Part shown: one piece after another, positions 52,540 to 62,169 of the stretch
Layout of the letters: the number at the start of each line of letters is the position of its first letter
How positions within the stretch are numbered: the first letter of the stretch is position 1
NCBI GenBank assembly: GCA_039030075.1
Contig: JBCCEW010000004.1
Location: forward strand, 89,826 to 153,825
DNA length: 64,000 nt
Source: Myxococcota bacterium
GTDB taxonomy: Bacteria; Myxococcota_A; UBA9160; SMWR01
Reading direction: 5' to 3'
Translations under genes and position numbers: made by a program
The notes under the pieces: generated by a model
Database searches by the model: none
The model's input: only the letters and a program-made list of their open reading frames with translations
Told to the model about the DNA's origin: nothing

Positions 52540-53196
52540 CTAGCGGCGACGGCGCGCGGGTCGCGAGCCGCGGCGTCCGCGCTGGGGGGCGACGCGCGCG
52601 ATGCGCTCTTCGAGCTCCTGGAACAGAGCCAACACGTCCGGGTGGAGTTCCTCGCGGCGCGTGGCCCGCGCGACGCGCGGGAGCGACACGGGTCGACCCA
52701 GCTCCTGCACGAGAGCTCCGTTGGTGCCGAGCAGACGCTTCGCGTCGAAACGCTCCCAGCCGGCGATGTCGTCTTCGGGGGGCAAGAGCTCCGCGAGCAG
52801 ACTCTCGAGGCGATGATCGCTGGCCGGCAGGGCCAGCGCGCGACGGATCGCCGCCGGCACGAGCAGGTAGCTCTCGATGTGGCGCCGGCTCCAGGTGAAG
52901 AACGCCAGGCCCTCGGCGGCCTCGTCGAGGTCGGGAGGTGTCTCGGTGTCGCGATCGAGCACGCAGAGTCCCACCGACCCGGCCGCGCGCTCCCGGAAGT
53001 CCTCGACGGCCCGGGCCGGACGTCGCCCGCCCAGGATCACGGCGTTGGCGACGAGAGCCGCCGCCTGGCGCGGCATCAGGCGATGCGCCCAGGCCCGCAG
53101 GATGCTGCGGTCGCGGGGACCCTCCACGTACAACACGAACGCAGCCGAGCCGCCCGAGCGCGGCTCCGGCGATGCGGCAGGGTCGGTCGTGGGCAC
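52540..53196 (-). CDS. Toprim/OLD-like domain protein (DUF4435-like), unknown function
   Basis: A 218-residue protein that I assign only to a fold group. FVLYVEGPRDRSILR resembles the Toprim first motif with its Glu, VGLCVLDRDTETPPD the DxD motif, and TWSRRHIESYLLVP the ENYLL-like segment seen in OLD-family and DUF4435 proteins. No ATPase domain is fused or adjacent, which differs from OLD nucleases. The C-terminus is a run of Arg and Gly. GTG 53196 is the only reasonable start downstream of rlmD. Nuclease or nucleic-acid-binding activity is an inference. Confidence 0.65.
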   Translation of the reverse strand: MPTTDPAASPEPRSGGSAAFVLYVEGPRDRSILRAWAHRLMPRQAAALVANAVILGGRRPARAVEDFRERAAGSVGLCVLDRDTETPPDLDEAAEGLAFFTWSRRHIESYLLVPAAIRRALALPASDHRLESLLAELLPPEDDIAGWERFDAKRLLGTNGALVQELGRPVSLPRVARATRREELHPDVLALFQELEERIARVAPQRGRRGSRPARRRR

Positions 53197-53296
53197 GGTT
53201 TCGAACTCCGGGGCCGCAGGACGGCGTGGGAACGGCGGAAGAGCGACGTGAACGGGGCGCGGAGGATCGCGATCGGAGGCCCGGACTGGCGCGATT

Positions 53297-54478
53297 CTAC
53301 CGGGCCACCGCGCCGCCAGCACCCGAGCGGTCGAGGCGCGCCAGCAACTCCACGTGGGGCGTCTGGGGGAACAGGTCGAACGCCTCGACCGCCGTGAGCC
53401 CGTAGCCCTCCGACACCAGCACGGCGAGATCGCGGGCCAGGGTCGCCGGGTCACACGAGAGGTAGACGATGCGATCGGGCTGCAGCGCCGCCAGCGCGCG
53501 ACTCGCCGCGGGCGCCAGTCCGGTGCGCGGCGGATCGAGGAAAACGAGATCCGGGCGTTCGACGCCCTCGGCCAGTGCGTCCTCCACCCGCTGTTCGCGG
53601 GCCTCGACCCGGGAGGCCGTCGCGAAGTTGTGGCGAAGATCCTCGACCGCGGCCGGCGCTGATTCGACGGCGACCACCGTTCGGAAGGCGCGCGCCAGGC
53701 CGACCGTGAAGAAGCCGGCGCCGGCATAGAGCTCGAGCGCTCGTTCGCCCTCCCCGCAGAAGGCCGCGACCCGCTCGAGCAGCCGGGAGCGCAGGGCGCG
53801 ATGCGCTTGGAAGAACACGCCGCTCGAGACACGGAGCTGCCGATCGCCGGCTTCGAGCGCGATGGGCATCGCGTCGTCCCCGAGGCGTGCGGTCCGGCCA
53901 CGACCGCGCCCGACCGCAATCTCCCATTCGCCGAACGCCCTCGGCGGGTTCGCGGCCAACGCCGCAAGCCGCTGGTTCGCCCGCGGCGTCAGCACCGGGC
54001 ATTCCGACACGGTGACCGTGTCGTGGCTGCCCGCCGCGCGAAAGCCGACGCCGTCAGGGGAGACCACCAGCCGCGCGCGATCGCGATAGCCGTAGCCATC
54101 GGGCGAGGCATGGAAGGGCAGCGGCTCCTCGGGCAACGTGAGCTTCCCGATCCGACGCAGCGCGTCCGTCGCGATCGACCGCTTCGCCTCGGCCTGTGCC
54201 GATGCGGACACGTGCTGCCAGGCGCACCCGCCGCAGCGGCCGAAGACGGCACAGCGGGGTTCGACGCGAGCGTCGCCGGGCGCGAGGACCGCGGCCACGC
54301 GGCCGCGTGCGAAACGCCGCGCGACCTGGTCGAGACTTGCCCGCACCCGATCGCCGGGCGCAGCCCCCTCGACGAACACCACGCGGCCGTCGTCGGCCCT
54401 CGCGACGCCTTCGCCGCCCGAAGCGAGTGACGTGATCGCGAGTTCGAGCTCGTCTCCCGGAGCCAGGGTGCGGGGCAT
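53297..54478 (-). CDS. rlmD: 23S rRNA (uracil-5-)-methyltransferase RlmD-like (TrmA family)
   Basis: A 393-residue SAM-dependent RNA m5U methyltransferase. An N-terminal TRAM domain (LELAITSLASGGEGVARADD) is followed by the iron-sulfur Cys set C76, C82, C85 and C160 in CAVFGRCGGCAWQH and SECPVL. The catalytic part has LELYAGAGFFTVGLA, VFLDPPRTGL and YLSCDPATLARDL with the nucleophilic Cys. The iron-sulfur motif places it with RlmD/RlmCD rather than TrmA, although the exact uridine cannot be read from sequence. The ATG at 54478 has TACCTT 8 nt upstream and no Shine-Dalgarno sequence. It is divergent from the DUF3047 lipoprotein gene. Confidence 0.88.
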   Translation of the reverse strand: MPRTLAPGDELELAITSLASGGEGVARADDGRVVFVEGAAPGDRVRASLDQVARRFARGRVAAVLAPGDARVEPRCAVFGRCGGCAWQHVSASAQAEAKRSIATDALRRIGKLTLPEEPLPFHASPDGYGYRDRARLVVSPDGVGFRAAGSHDTVTVSECPVLTPRANQRLAALAANPPRAFGEWEIAVGRGRGRTARLGDDAMPIALEAGDRQLRVSSGVFFQAHRALRSRLLERVAAFCGEGERALELYAGAGFFTVGLARAFRTVVAVESAPAAVEDLRHNFATASRVEAREQRVEDALAEGVERPDLVFLDPPRTGLAPAASRALAALQPDRIVYLSCDPATLARDLAVLVSEGYGLTAVEAFDLFPQTPHVELLARLDRSGAGGAVAR

Positions 54479-54486
54479 GGCTGCGG

Positions 54487-54492
54487 AAGGTA
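54487..54492 (-). promoter_or_regulatory. Candidate -10 element (TACCTT) for rlmD
   Basis: TACCTT on the minus strand ends 8 nt before the ATG at 54478, without a ribosome binding site. The 53-bp divergent region also contains TATCCCTAT that may serve the opposite gene. Confidence 0.4.
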
Positions 54493-54531
54493 TCCCTATC
54501 GGCCGCGCGCGCCCGAACCCCGGAGTCCCCC

Positions 54532-55269
54532 GTGAGTCGCTCTGCCCTGCCCCGCCCGTGCGCCGCCATGGCGCTCCTCGCCTGCATCGGGCTCTGCGCC
54601 TGTGGCCCGTTCCGGAGCCTGCCCCGTGAAGCCGCGCTGGTGCCGGGCGACGAGCACCCCCTGCTCGTCATGGACTTCACCGAGCCGCTGCCCCTCGATC
54701 CGCTGCCCGCCGGTTGGCACCACCGCACCTTCTTCGGTGTCGATCCGATGGAGATCGAATCGGTCGAGCGCGACGGCCGACACGCCCTGCGCCTGGCCAC
54801 CCAGGCCGGCGGTTCCATGCTGTTCCGCTTCGTCGACGTGCCGCTCGCCGAGTACCCGGTGCTGCATTGGCAGTGGCTGATCGAGCAGCCCGTGGTCACG
54901 AACATCGACGAGCGCACCGTCGCCGGGGACGATCACCCCGCGCGCATCTACCTCCGCTTCGCCGACGCCGAGGGCGAAGAGCACGCCCTCGAGCTGATCT
55001 GGGGGAATCGCCATCTCGCGGCCGGCGATTGGCTGCACCTCGGCTTCCTCTTCGGCCTGGTCGAGTTCCCCCACTACGTCGTGAACGGGGGCGAAGCCCA
55101 GGCGCGACGCTGGCACCGCGAGCGAGTCGACCTGAGCGACCTCTACCGCACGCTCTGGGGAGAACCGAACGGCGTGCGGATCACCGACGTCGCGCTCTTC
55201 TGCGACACCGATCAGACCGACACCGAGAGCATCGCCTACTTCGCCGACCTGCGACTCGCCCGCGAGTGA
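54532..55269 (+). CDS. DUF3047 domain lipoprotein
   Basis: A 245-residue exported protein. The signal MALLACIGLCACGPF ends in a good lipobox (Leu-Cys-Ala-Cys). The rest matches DUF3047: PAGWHHRTFFGVDP, YPVLHWQWLIEQP, DHPARIYLRFAD and VRITDVALFCDTDQTD, a jelly-roll-like domain of unknown role in the envelope of many proteobacteria. The start is GTG 54532 after CGGAG. It ends 1 bp before the convergent kinase stop codon. No function is claimed. Confidence 0.85.
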   Translation: MSRSALPRPCAAMALLACIGLCACGPFRSLPREAALVPGDEHPLLVMDFTEPLPLDPLPAGWHHRTFFGVDPMEIESVERDGRHALRLATQAGGSMLFRFVDVPLAEYPVLHWQWLIEQPVVTNIDERTVAGDDHPARIYLRFADAEGEEHALELIWGNRHLAAGDWLHLGFLFGLVEFPHYVVNGGEAQARRWHRERVDLSDLYRTLWGEPNGVRITDVALFCDTDQTDTESIAYFADLRLARE

Positions 55270-55270
55270 G

Positions 55271-56605
<1,335 letters not shown>

Positions 56606-56606
56606 T

Positions 56607-58541
56607 TCAGCTCCGCCGGTGCTCCGGGAAGGGCTCCGGGCCCTGTTCCGGAAGTTCGAAGGACAGCGCTTCGAGCGCTTCGCGCACGCTACCGTCCTCG
56701 GCCAGCAGCCGCACCAGGGCGCGCACGGCCGCGCGCTCGAGACGGTCGACCGGGACGGCGAAGTCGTAGTGCTCCGGACGCAGGGGCTGGAACCGCAGCC
56801 CGGCCCGCGCCGCGACACTCTCGATGGTCACGCCCCAATCGGCACGCTTCTGCGCCACCGCAGTCGCGACGGCGAAGTGGGAGCGCGGCTCGTAGGGGTA
56901 GCCCGGCGGCTTGCGGCCCGAGAGGAGCCCGTCGATCAGTACCCGCGTCCCGCTACCGCGGTTCCGGTTGACCATGCGCAAGCCGGGATCGGCGAGCAGG
57001 GCGTCGACGTCGCGGGTCTCGTCGGGACGCGTCGCGACCCCTTGGACCCGGGTGTAGCCGCGAACGAGGGCGAGCCCGTCGTCGAGAAAAGGTGTGTTGT
57101 AGCGGTCCGAGTCGGCGTCCAGCAGGTGGATCGGAGCGACATCGCACTCGCCGCGACGCGCCGCCGCGAGCCCGCCCTGGCTCCCCACTGCCATCACCTT
57201 CACGCGGAAGCCTTCGCGCGACAGCGCCGAAGCCAATACGTCGAGACCCACACAGTGGCTGCCGATCACCACCAGGTCGGCGACGGGGAGGTCGCGACCC
57301 ACGAGGGTCACCTCGACCTCGGTGTCGGCCTCGACGAGTTCGGTGTTTCGACCGATGCGCACGAAGCCGTCGGCGCGGCTGAAGGCGGTGACGCTGCCGC
57401 TGCCCTTCCCCATCGGATAGGCCGACAGCGCTCCGTCGCCCCGCTCGGTGAGCCCGACCAGCAGGTACTCGAGTCGCCCGCGATCCGAGACCGTGGCCTG
57501 GGCCAGCCGCGCCCGACGCGTCTCGCGCGCCTCCTCTGCCAGTCCGGCCATGCTGCGCACGACCGGCGCGACGAACTCGTGGAAGGTGAACACTGCCGAG
57601 GTCGGGAACCCGGGCAGGATCACGACGGGCCGGGAGCCCGACGCCGCCAGGCAGATCGGCTTTCCGGGTTTCAAGGCCACACCGTGGACCAGGATGCCCG
57701 GGTCGAGCTCCGCGACGGCGGCGTGGTTGAGGTCGCCCTCGCCCTTCGAGGTCCCGCCCGAGAGGAGCACCAGGTCCGCGTCGGCGAGGGCGTCACACAG
57801 GGCCTGCCGCACCGCGGCGCGATCGTCGGCGAAAACGCCCAGGAACACCGGGTCGCCACCGAGCTCGCGGACGGCGTCCTCGAGGATCCGGCCGTTGCTG
57901 TCGTAGACCAGCCCGGGGCGCATCGCCGCGCCCGGCGCGACGATCTCGTCGCCCGTCGACAGGATCGCGACCCGCGGTCGCCGCACCACCGGCACGCGGT
58001 CGCGGCCGATCGCTGCGAGCACGCCCGTGTCGCGCGAGGTGAGCCGCGTGCCCGCAAAGAGCACCGTCTCACCCGAACCGATGTCGGTGCCGGCGAACGA
58101 GAGCGCGGCGCCCGGCGTGCGCTCACGTCGTACGACGAGGGTCGTGCCGTCGTCTTCGAGGTCGGTGTACTCGACGGGCAGCACCGCGTCGGCGCCGCGC
58201 GGCAGCATCCCGCCCGTGGCGATCGGCGTCGCGGTGCCCTCGGTCACTTCGATCGTCGGCGCGACGCCCGTCGGGATGCTCTCGGCGTTCACGCGCAGGC
58301 GCAGTGGTGCGTCTTCGCTGGCGCCGTAGGTGTCGGCGGCGCGCACGGCGAAGCCGTCCATGTTCGAACGGTCGAAGCCCGGGACGTCCACCTCGGCACG
58401 CACGTCCTCGGCGAGCACGCGACCGAGCGCCGCGTCGAGCGAGATCTCCTCGGCCTCGCGGGGAGCCGCATCGATTACCGCGCGCCAGCTGCGTTCGGCT
58501 TCGTCGCGGTCGACGATCGTGAGGAACTGGGATTGCTTCAC
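56607..58541 (-). CDS. moeA: MoeA with C-terminal periplasmic-binding-protein-like domain
   Basis: A 644-residue molybdopterin molybdenumtransferase. The MoeA part (about 1-395) shows VPGFDRSNMDGFAV, AILSTGDEIV, LVLLSGGTSKGEGDL and VVILPGFPTSAVFTF. Residues about 405-610 form a solute-binding-protein/LysR-effector-like domain (LVVIGSHCVGLDVL, RNRGSGTRVLIDGLL and PYEPRSHFAVATAVAQ), as in MoeA-PBP fusions of archaea and anaerobes, probably binding oxyanion or a cofactor. The GTG start overlaps the upstream moeA stop (GTGA). The kinase gene begins directly after the stop. Motif changes from the housekeeping MoeA suggest a distinct metal preference, possibly tungstate, an inference. Confidence 0.88.
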   Translation of the reverse strand: MKQSQFLTIVDRDEAERSWRAVIDAAPREAEEISLDAALGRVLAEDVRAEVDVPGFDRSNMDGFAVRAADTYGASEDAPLRLRVNAESIPTGVAPTIEVTEGTATPIATGGMLPRGADAVLPVEYTDLEDDGTTLVVRRERTPGAALSFAGTDIGSGETVLFAGTRLTSRDTGVLAAIGRDRVPVVRRPRVAILSTGDEIVAPGAAMRPGLVYDSNGRILEDAVRELGGDPVFLGVFADDRAAVRQALCDALADADLVLLSGGTSKGEGDLNHAAVAELDPGILVHGVALKPGKPICLAASGSRPVVILPGFPTSAVFTFHEFVAPVVRSMAGLAEEARETRRARLAQATVSDRGRLEYLLVGLTERGDGALSAYPMGKGSGSVTAFSRADGFVRIGRNTELVEADTEVEVTLVGRDLPVADLVVIGSHCVGLDVLASALSREGFRVKVMAVGSQGGLAAARRGECDVAPIHLLDADSDRYNTPFLDDGLALVRGYTRVQGVATRPDETRDVDALLADPGLRMVNRNRGSGTRVLIDGLLSGRKPPGYPYEPRSHFAVATAVAQKRADWGVTIESVAARAGLRFQPLRPEHYDFAVPVDRLERAAVRALVRLLAEDGSVREALEALSFELPEQGPEPFPEHRRS

Positions 58542-59800
58542 GCACGCCCCGGATGGGTTTCGTCATACAGGAGCACTTCGACCCGGGCTCCCTCGGGCAT
58601 GCCCTCGGCGCTGCGCGGCACGATCACGCACCCGTCGGCGCGCACCGTCGAAGACAGGATCGACGCACCCGACGTCGCGAGCGGCACCACACGATCGGCC
58701 TCGATGGCGACGCGCACGTAGTCGGTGCGCCCCACCGCCGACGCGATCTTGCGGGCCAGCGGGAGCTCGATGCGCGGATGCGGCCAGGCGCGCGAGCGAC
58801 CGCCGAGGGCGCGCAGCGTCGGCCCCGCGAAGAACTCGTAGGCGCACAGACAGCTCACCGGGTTTCCCGGCAGCAGGAACACGAAGCGCTCGCGCCCGCC
58901 TTCGATTCCGGGCAGGCGTCCGACACCCGCCGGGCTCGAGGGCCGCATCGAAACGCCGTGGAAATCGAGCTCACCGAGCTCGGCAACGAGCCGGGGGGCG
59001 TGGTCTTCCTGACCGACGGAGCTGCCGCCCGACACGAGCAGGACCTCGGCGTCGGCGCTGGCGAGCGCGTCTCGGATCGTGTCGACGCGGTCGGGCAGGA
59101 TCGCGTGCGGCAACACCTGCGCCCCGTCGCGCTCGGCGAGACCCGTGAGCATCAGCGAATTCGAGTCGACGATGTGGGCGCCGTGGGGACGCGCGCCCGG
59201 CGGCAAGAGTTCGTCGCCGGTGATCAACAAAGACACCCGGGGCCGTCGCACACACGACGGTTCGGCCACACCGATCGAGGCGAGCAGCGCCGCGTCCTGA
59301 GGCCGCAAGCGTCGGCCCGCGGCGAGCACGGCGTCACCGCTGCGAATGTCCTCTCCGATCGCCCCCACGTGCTTGCGCGGCGCGACCGCCTCGCGGACCT
59401 CGACCCGACCGTCCGCCTCGTCGCAGACCTCCGCCATCACGACCGCATCGGCGCCGTCGGGCACGGGCGCGCCGGTCATCACGCGCACGGCGGTGCCGGG
59501 CGGCATGTCGCCGGCGAAGGGTGCGCCGGGCAGCGCCTGGCCCAACACGGAGAAGACGATCGGGTCGTAGGGCGACGCGCCGAAGGTCTCCTCCCCGCGG
59601 ACGGCGTAGCCGTCCATGGCCGAGCGACGGAAGCTCGGCACGTCGACTTCGGAACGCACCGGCTCGGCCAGGACGCGACCGATGGCGTCGACGATCGCGA
59701 CCGGCTCCCCGCCGAGCGGCTTCGCGCGCTCGGCCAGGAACTGCTCCACCACCTCGATATCGGTGCGCTCGGCGAAGCCTTTCATGCGTACGTCGCGCAT
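58538..59800 (-). CDS. moeA: MoeA molybdopterin molybdenumtransferase
   Basis: A 420-residue single MoeA that inserts molybdate (or tungstate) into adenylated molybdopterin. Motifs: VPSFRRSAMDGYAVRGEE, VMTGAPVPDGADAVV, LLITGDELLPPG, VLLVSGGSSVGQEDHAP and FVFLLPGNPVSCLCAYEF. These are closer to the housekeeping MoeA consensus than those of the following gene. A purine-rich AGAGGG lies before the ATG at 59800; a second ATG is five codons later. It is translationally coupled to the fused MoeA downstream. A terminator separates it from the upstream AOR gene, so the two may be regulated apart. Confidence 0.93.
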   Translation of the reverse strand: MRDVRMKGFAERTDIEVVEQFLAERAKPLGGEPVAIVDAIGRVLAEPVRSEVDVPSFRRSAMDGYAVRGEETFGASPYDPIVFSVLGQALPGAPFAGDMPPGTAVRVMTGAPVPDGADAVVMAEVCDEADGRVEVREAVAPRKHVGAIGEDIRSGDAVLAAGRRLRPQDAALLASIGVAEPSCVRRPRVSLLITGDELLPPGARPHGAHIVDSNSLMLTGLAERDGAQVLPHAILPDRVDTIRDALASADAEVLLVSGGSSVGQEDHAPRLVAELGELDFHGVSMRPSSPAGVGRLPGIEGGRERFVFLLPGNPVSCLCAYEFFAGPTLRALGGRSRAWPHPRIELPLARKIASAVGRTDYVRVAIEADRVVPLATSGASILSSTVRADGCVIVPRSAEGMPEGARVEVLLYDETHPGRA

Positions 59801-59846
59801 GGACCCTCTTCGGAACCCCGGTCGTCGGAGACGTCCGAGAAACAGA

Positions 59847-59876
59847 GCGGGCAGGGAGGTCGCCCCCCCTGCCCGC
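59847..59876 (-). terminator. Intrinsic terminator after the AOR gene
   Basis: GCGGGCAGGG and CCCTGCCCGC form a perfect 10-bp stem, and TCTGTTTCTC follows on the minus strand. It lies between the AOR stop (59904) and the moeA start (59800). Confidence 0.75.
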
Positions 59877-59903
59877 GTTCGAACACGATCTGCCGGAAGA
59901 CGA

Positions 59904-61631
59904 CTATCCGCTCGCCTTCATGGTGAACAGCTCCTCGCGGTTGCCCTGGCGCTGATACGCCTGCACCACGACGTCGTCCGGCACGTCCCAGACGACCGAA
60001 GCCGGCCCGATGGCGTCCTTCTTCATGCAGTCGGGCATCTGGTCGCCCGACTCGGAGAAGCCCGCGCGGCGGTTGAACTCCCACTCGTCCTGGAGCACTT
60101 CCCAGGCCATGTCGCTGGCCTGCTCACGCGAGATCTGCTCGCCGTAGAGGTGCCCGTAGAACACGCGGATGTCGTCGATCGTCGGCTGCAGGAACTGGCA
60201 GAAGCCCGACGAGTCGCAGAGGGCGTTCACCATCTGGCACTCCTGGCTCGCCTGCACCCACTCTTCGGCCGGAAGGCCCGGGTTCACGATCAGTCCGGCG
60301 GTGTGATCGGCGCCCATCGGGCTCGTGCAGTAGGTGATCCCCGTGGCCTTCAGCGGACGCGGATCCCAGGCGGGCAGCGCCTGGCCGCGCACCGTCGGCA
60401 CCCGGTGGTGACCGGTCTTCTTGCCGACTGCCGCCGCGCCGTTGCCGATCGCCTTGCCGACCTCGGTGCCCTCCGCGATCTCCTTCAGCAGGTTCTTCGC
60501 GCCTTCTGCGTCGCCCCACTGCATCTCGCCCGAGTCCATGTAGACCGCGATCGCGGCACCGGTCTCGACGGTGTCGAGGCCGACCTCGTCGCACAGACGG
60601 TCGAGATCGGCGACGTCCTCCCAGCTCTGGATCGCGCAGTTCGCTCCGAGCAGGGTGAGCGTCTCGAACTCGAGCGCCGAGGTCTTGTAGTTGCCCTCGG
60701 CGTCGTGGACGACGTTGCTGCACTGGACGATGCAGCCGGTCATGCAGTTGTGCATGTGGCCGCCGCGCGTCTCGAAGCTCTCGATGATGCGGTTGCCGTC
60801 GAGGCTCTCGGCGTCGGGCGACTGGCCCTCGGTGCGGTTCTTGTAGGGGAAGGTGTTCAGCATGTTGGCGACGGGCACGACGGTGCTCGTGCCGGTCTTG
60901 AACATCTGAGGCCCTTCCAGGTACTCCTTCGTGAACTTCTTGCAGAGCCCCATGAACTCCTTGCGTTCGGCGGGCTGTCGCAGCTTCTCCTTCGCGGGAT
61001 CGACGGCGACGTACTTCAGCCCCTTCGCGCCCATCACGGCGCCGAGGCCGCCGCGTGCCGCGTGACGGGCGGGGCGGCGATCGTCCTGGTCGGTGCAGGC
61101 CACCGACGCGCCCGAGAGCTGATGCTCGCCGGCGGGTCCGATGCTGATGAAGGACGCACTCTCGGGGTAGCTCTTCGCGAGATGGTCGATCAGGGCGTAG
61201 TTCCACATGCCCTTCGTGTCGTTCGCTTCCTTGACGCTCGCGCCGTCCGTCCCGATGTCGAGGGCGTAGCGCTTGCTGCCGTCGGCGGGCTGGCCCGTCA
61301 CGACGATCGCGCGGTAGCCGAGCTTCATCAGGTCCTGGCCCGGGTTGCCGCCGGCGTTCGCTTCTTTGATGCCGCCGGTCAACGGGCTCTTGCCGCCGAT
61401 CGAGATGCGGCCCGACGTCGGCGCGGAGGTTCCCGAGATCACACCGGGCGCCATCACGAGCACGTTGTCGGGACCCAGCGGGTCGCAGGTCGGGTCGCAT
61501 TCCGCGAGCAGGATCTTCGCCGACAGGCCGCGACCACCGAGGTACTTCCAGTCCTCGGGGAAGTCGACGATCTCGACACTCTGGTTGGTCATGTCGACCC
61601 GAATCAGACGATCACCACTGGGGCCAGCCAT
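59904..61631 (-). CDS. Aldehyde:ferredoxin oxidoreductase-family tungsten/molybdenum enzyme
   Basis: A 575-residue AOR-family protein binding bis-pyranopterin W or Mo and one [4Fe-4S] cluster. It has the N-terminal APTSGRISIGGKSPLTGG region, the pterin-binding AARGGLGAVMGAKGLKYVAV, and cluster Cys at C296, C300, C304 and C478. The first three are spaced Cx3Cx3C, whereas classical Pyrococcus-type AOR has Cx2Cx3C. Typical substrates are aldehydes or carboxylates, with ferredoxin as partner; none is proven here. GAGGAGG precedes the ATG. It sits between a MoaD/ThiS-like carrier gene and two moeA genes, supporting a dedicated pterin-metal cofactor supply. Confidence 0.9.
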   Translation of the reverse strand: MAGPSGDRLIRVDMTNQSVEIVDFPEDWKYLGGRGLSAKILLAECDPTCDPLGPDNVLVMAPGVISGTSAPTSGRISIGGKSPLTGGIKEANAGGNPGQDLMKLGYRAIVVTGQPADGSKRYALDIGTDGASVKEANDTKGMWNYALIDHLAKSYPESASFISIGPAGEHQLSGASVACTDQDDRRPARHAARGGLGAVMGAKGLKYVAVDPAKEKLRQPAERKEFMGLCKKFTKEYLEGPQMFKTGTSTVVPVANMLNTFPYKNRTEGQSPDAESLDGNRIIESFETRGGHMHNCMTGCIVQCSNVVHDAEGNYKTSALEFETLTLLGANCAIQSWEDVADLDRLCDEVGLDTVETGAAIAVYMDSGEMQWGDAEGAKNLLKEIAEGTEVGKAIGNGAAAVGKKTGHHRVPTVRGQALPAWDPRPLKATGITYCTSPMGADHTAGLIVNPGLPAEEWVQASQECQMVNALCDSSGFCQFLQPTIDDIRVFYGHLYGEQISREQASDMAWEVLQDEWEFNRRAGFSESGDQMPDCMKKDAIGPASVVWDVPDDVVVQAYQRQGNREELFTMKASG

Positions 61632-61768
61632 CGAATCCTCCTCGATCTCTCGTGCGGGCGGCTTGCGAAGGGGTCCGAAGTCGCGGCTGCGACGTGGGGC
61701 CCACTCCGTGAACTGAACTTCGAACGATCCGCGCCTCGTCGGTGGGACGCCGGTGAGGTGCCGATCGG

Positions 61769-61786
61769 CCGTGGATCATACCACGG
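61769..61786 (-). promoter_or_regulatory. TATGAT -10 element inside a CCGTGG-N6-CCACGG palindrome
   Basis: TATGAT (61775-61780, minus strand) is flanked exactly by 6-bp inverted arms. It is the likely AOR promoter with a leader of about 135 nt. The palindrome would let a dimeric repressor cover the -10. I recognise no riboswitch in the leader. Confidence 0.5.
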
Positions 61787-61807
61787 GCCCCACCGGCGGG
61801 AAGCGCG

Positions 61808-62077
61808 CTATCCGCCTGCGATCGCAGCCAGAATCTCGATTTCGTCGCTGGCCTCGACCGAGCGATCGAGGGCGCTGCGCTCGATCTCGTCGCCGTTCAC
61901 GAAGAGGGTGACGAACTTGTGAATCGCGCCTTGACCGTCGTACAGCTGCTGGCGGAAATCCGGGTACTGCGCACACAGCGCCTCGAGGCAGGCGCCGACG
62001 GTGGCGCCCTCGACGTCGACGAGCGCGCGCCCCTCGGTGGGACCCTGGTACGGCGGCGGAATCTTGACGTTGGGCAT
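61808..62077 (-). CDS. MoaD/ThiS-family sulfur carrier protein
   Basis: An 89-residue beta-grasp protein ending in the required Gly-Gly (LAAIAGG), the site for adenylation and thiocarboxylation. The body has KIPPPYQGPTEGRALVDVEG and IHKFVTLFVNGDEI. It resembles both molybdopterin synthase small subunits and CysO, the cysteine-synthesis sulfur carrier of mycobacteria. Next to AOR and MoeA genes a pterin role is likely, but CysO-like function is not excluded. CAGGAGG precedes the ATG. No moaE or moeB is seen nearby. Confidence 0.87.
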   Translation of the reverse strand: MPNVKIPPPYQGPTEGRALVDVEGATVGACLEALCAQYPDFRQQLYDGQGAIHKFVTLFVNGDEIERSALDRSVEASDEIEILAAIAGG

Positions 62078-62112
62078 GGCGTCCTCCTGGCGAGCGCCGA
62101 TGGTAGGGGCCG

Positions 62113-62158
62113 GTCTCAGGCGCCGCTCGCGCGGGCGCGGCGCTCCGGCTCTTGAGAC
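62113..62158 (-). terminator. Nested inverted repeat after apaH
   Basis: An outer GTCTCA/TGAGAC pair encloses an inner 7-bp GCGCCGC/GCGGCGC stem. It lies in the 92-bp gap between apaH and the MoaD-like gene. No T-run follows, so Rho-independent termination is uncertain. Confidence 0.4.
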
Positions 62159-62169
62159 GCGGCGCTGGA

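Noticed and set aside
61632-61807. Molybdenum cofactor riboswitch in the AOR leader
   Set aside because: I could not find the conserved stems of the Moco RNA; only short local hairpins are visible, so no riboswitch is claimed.
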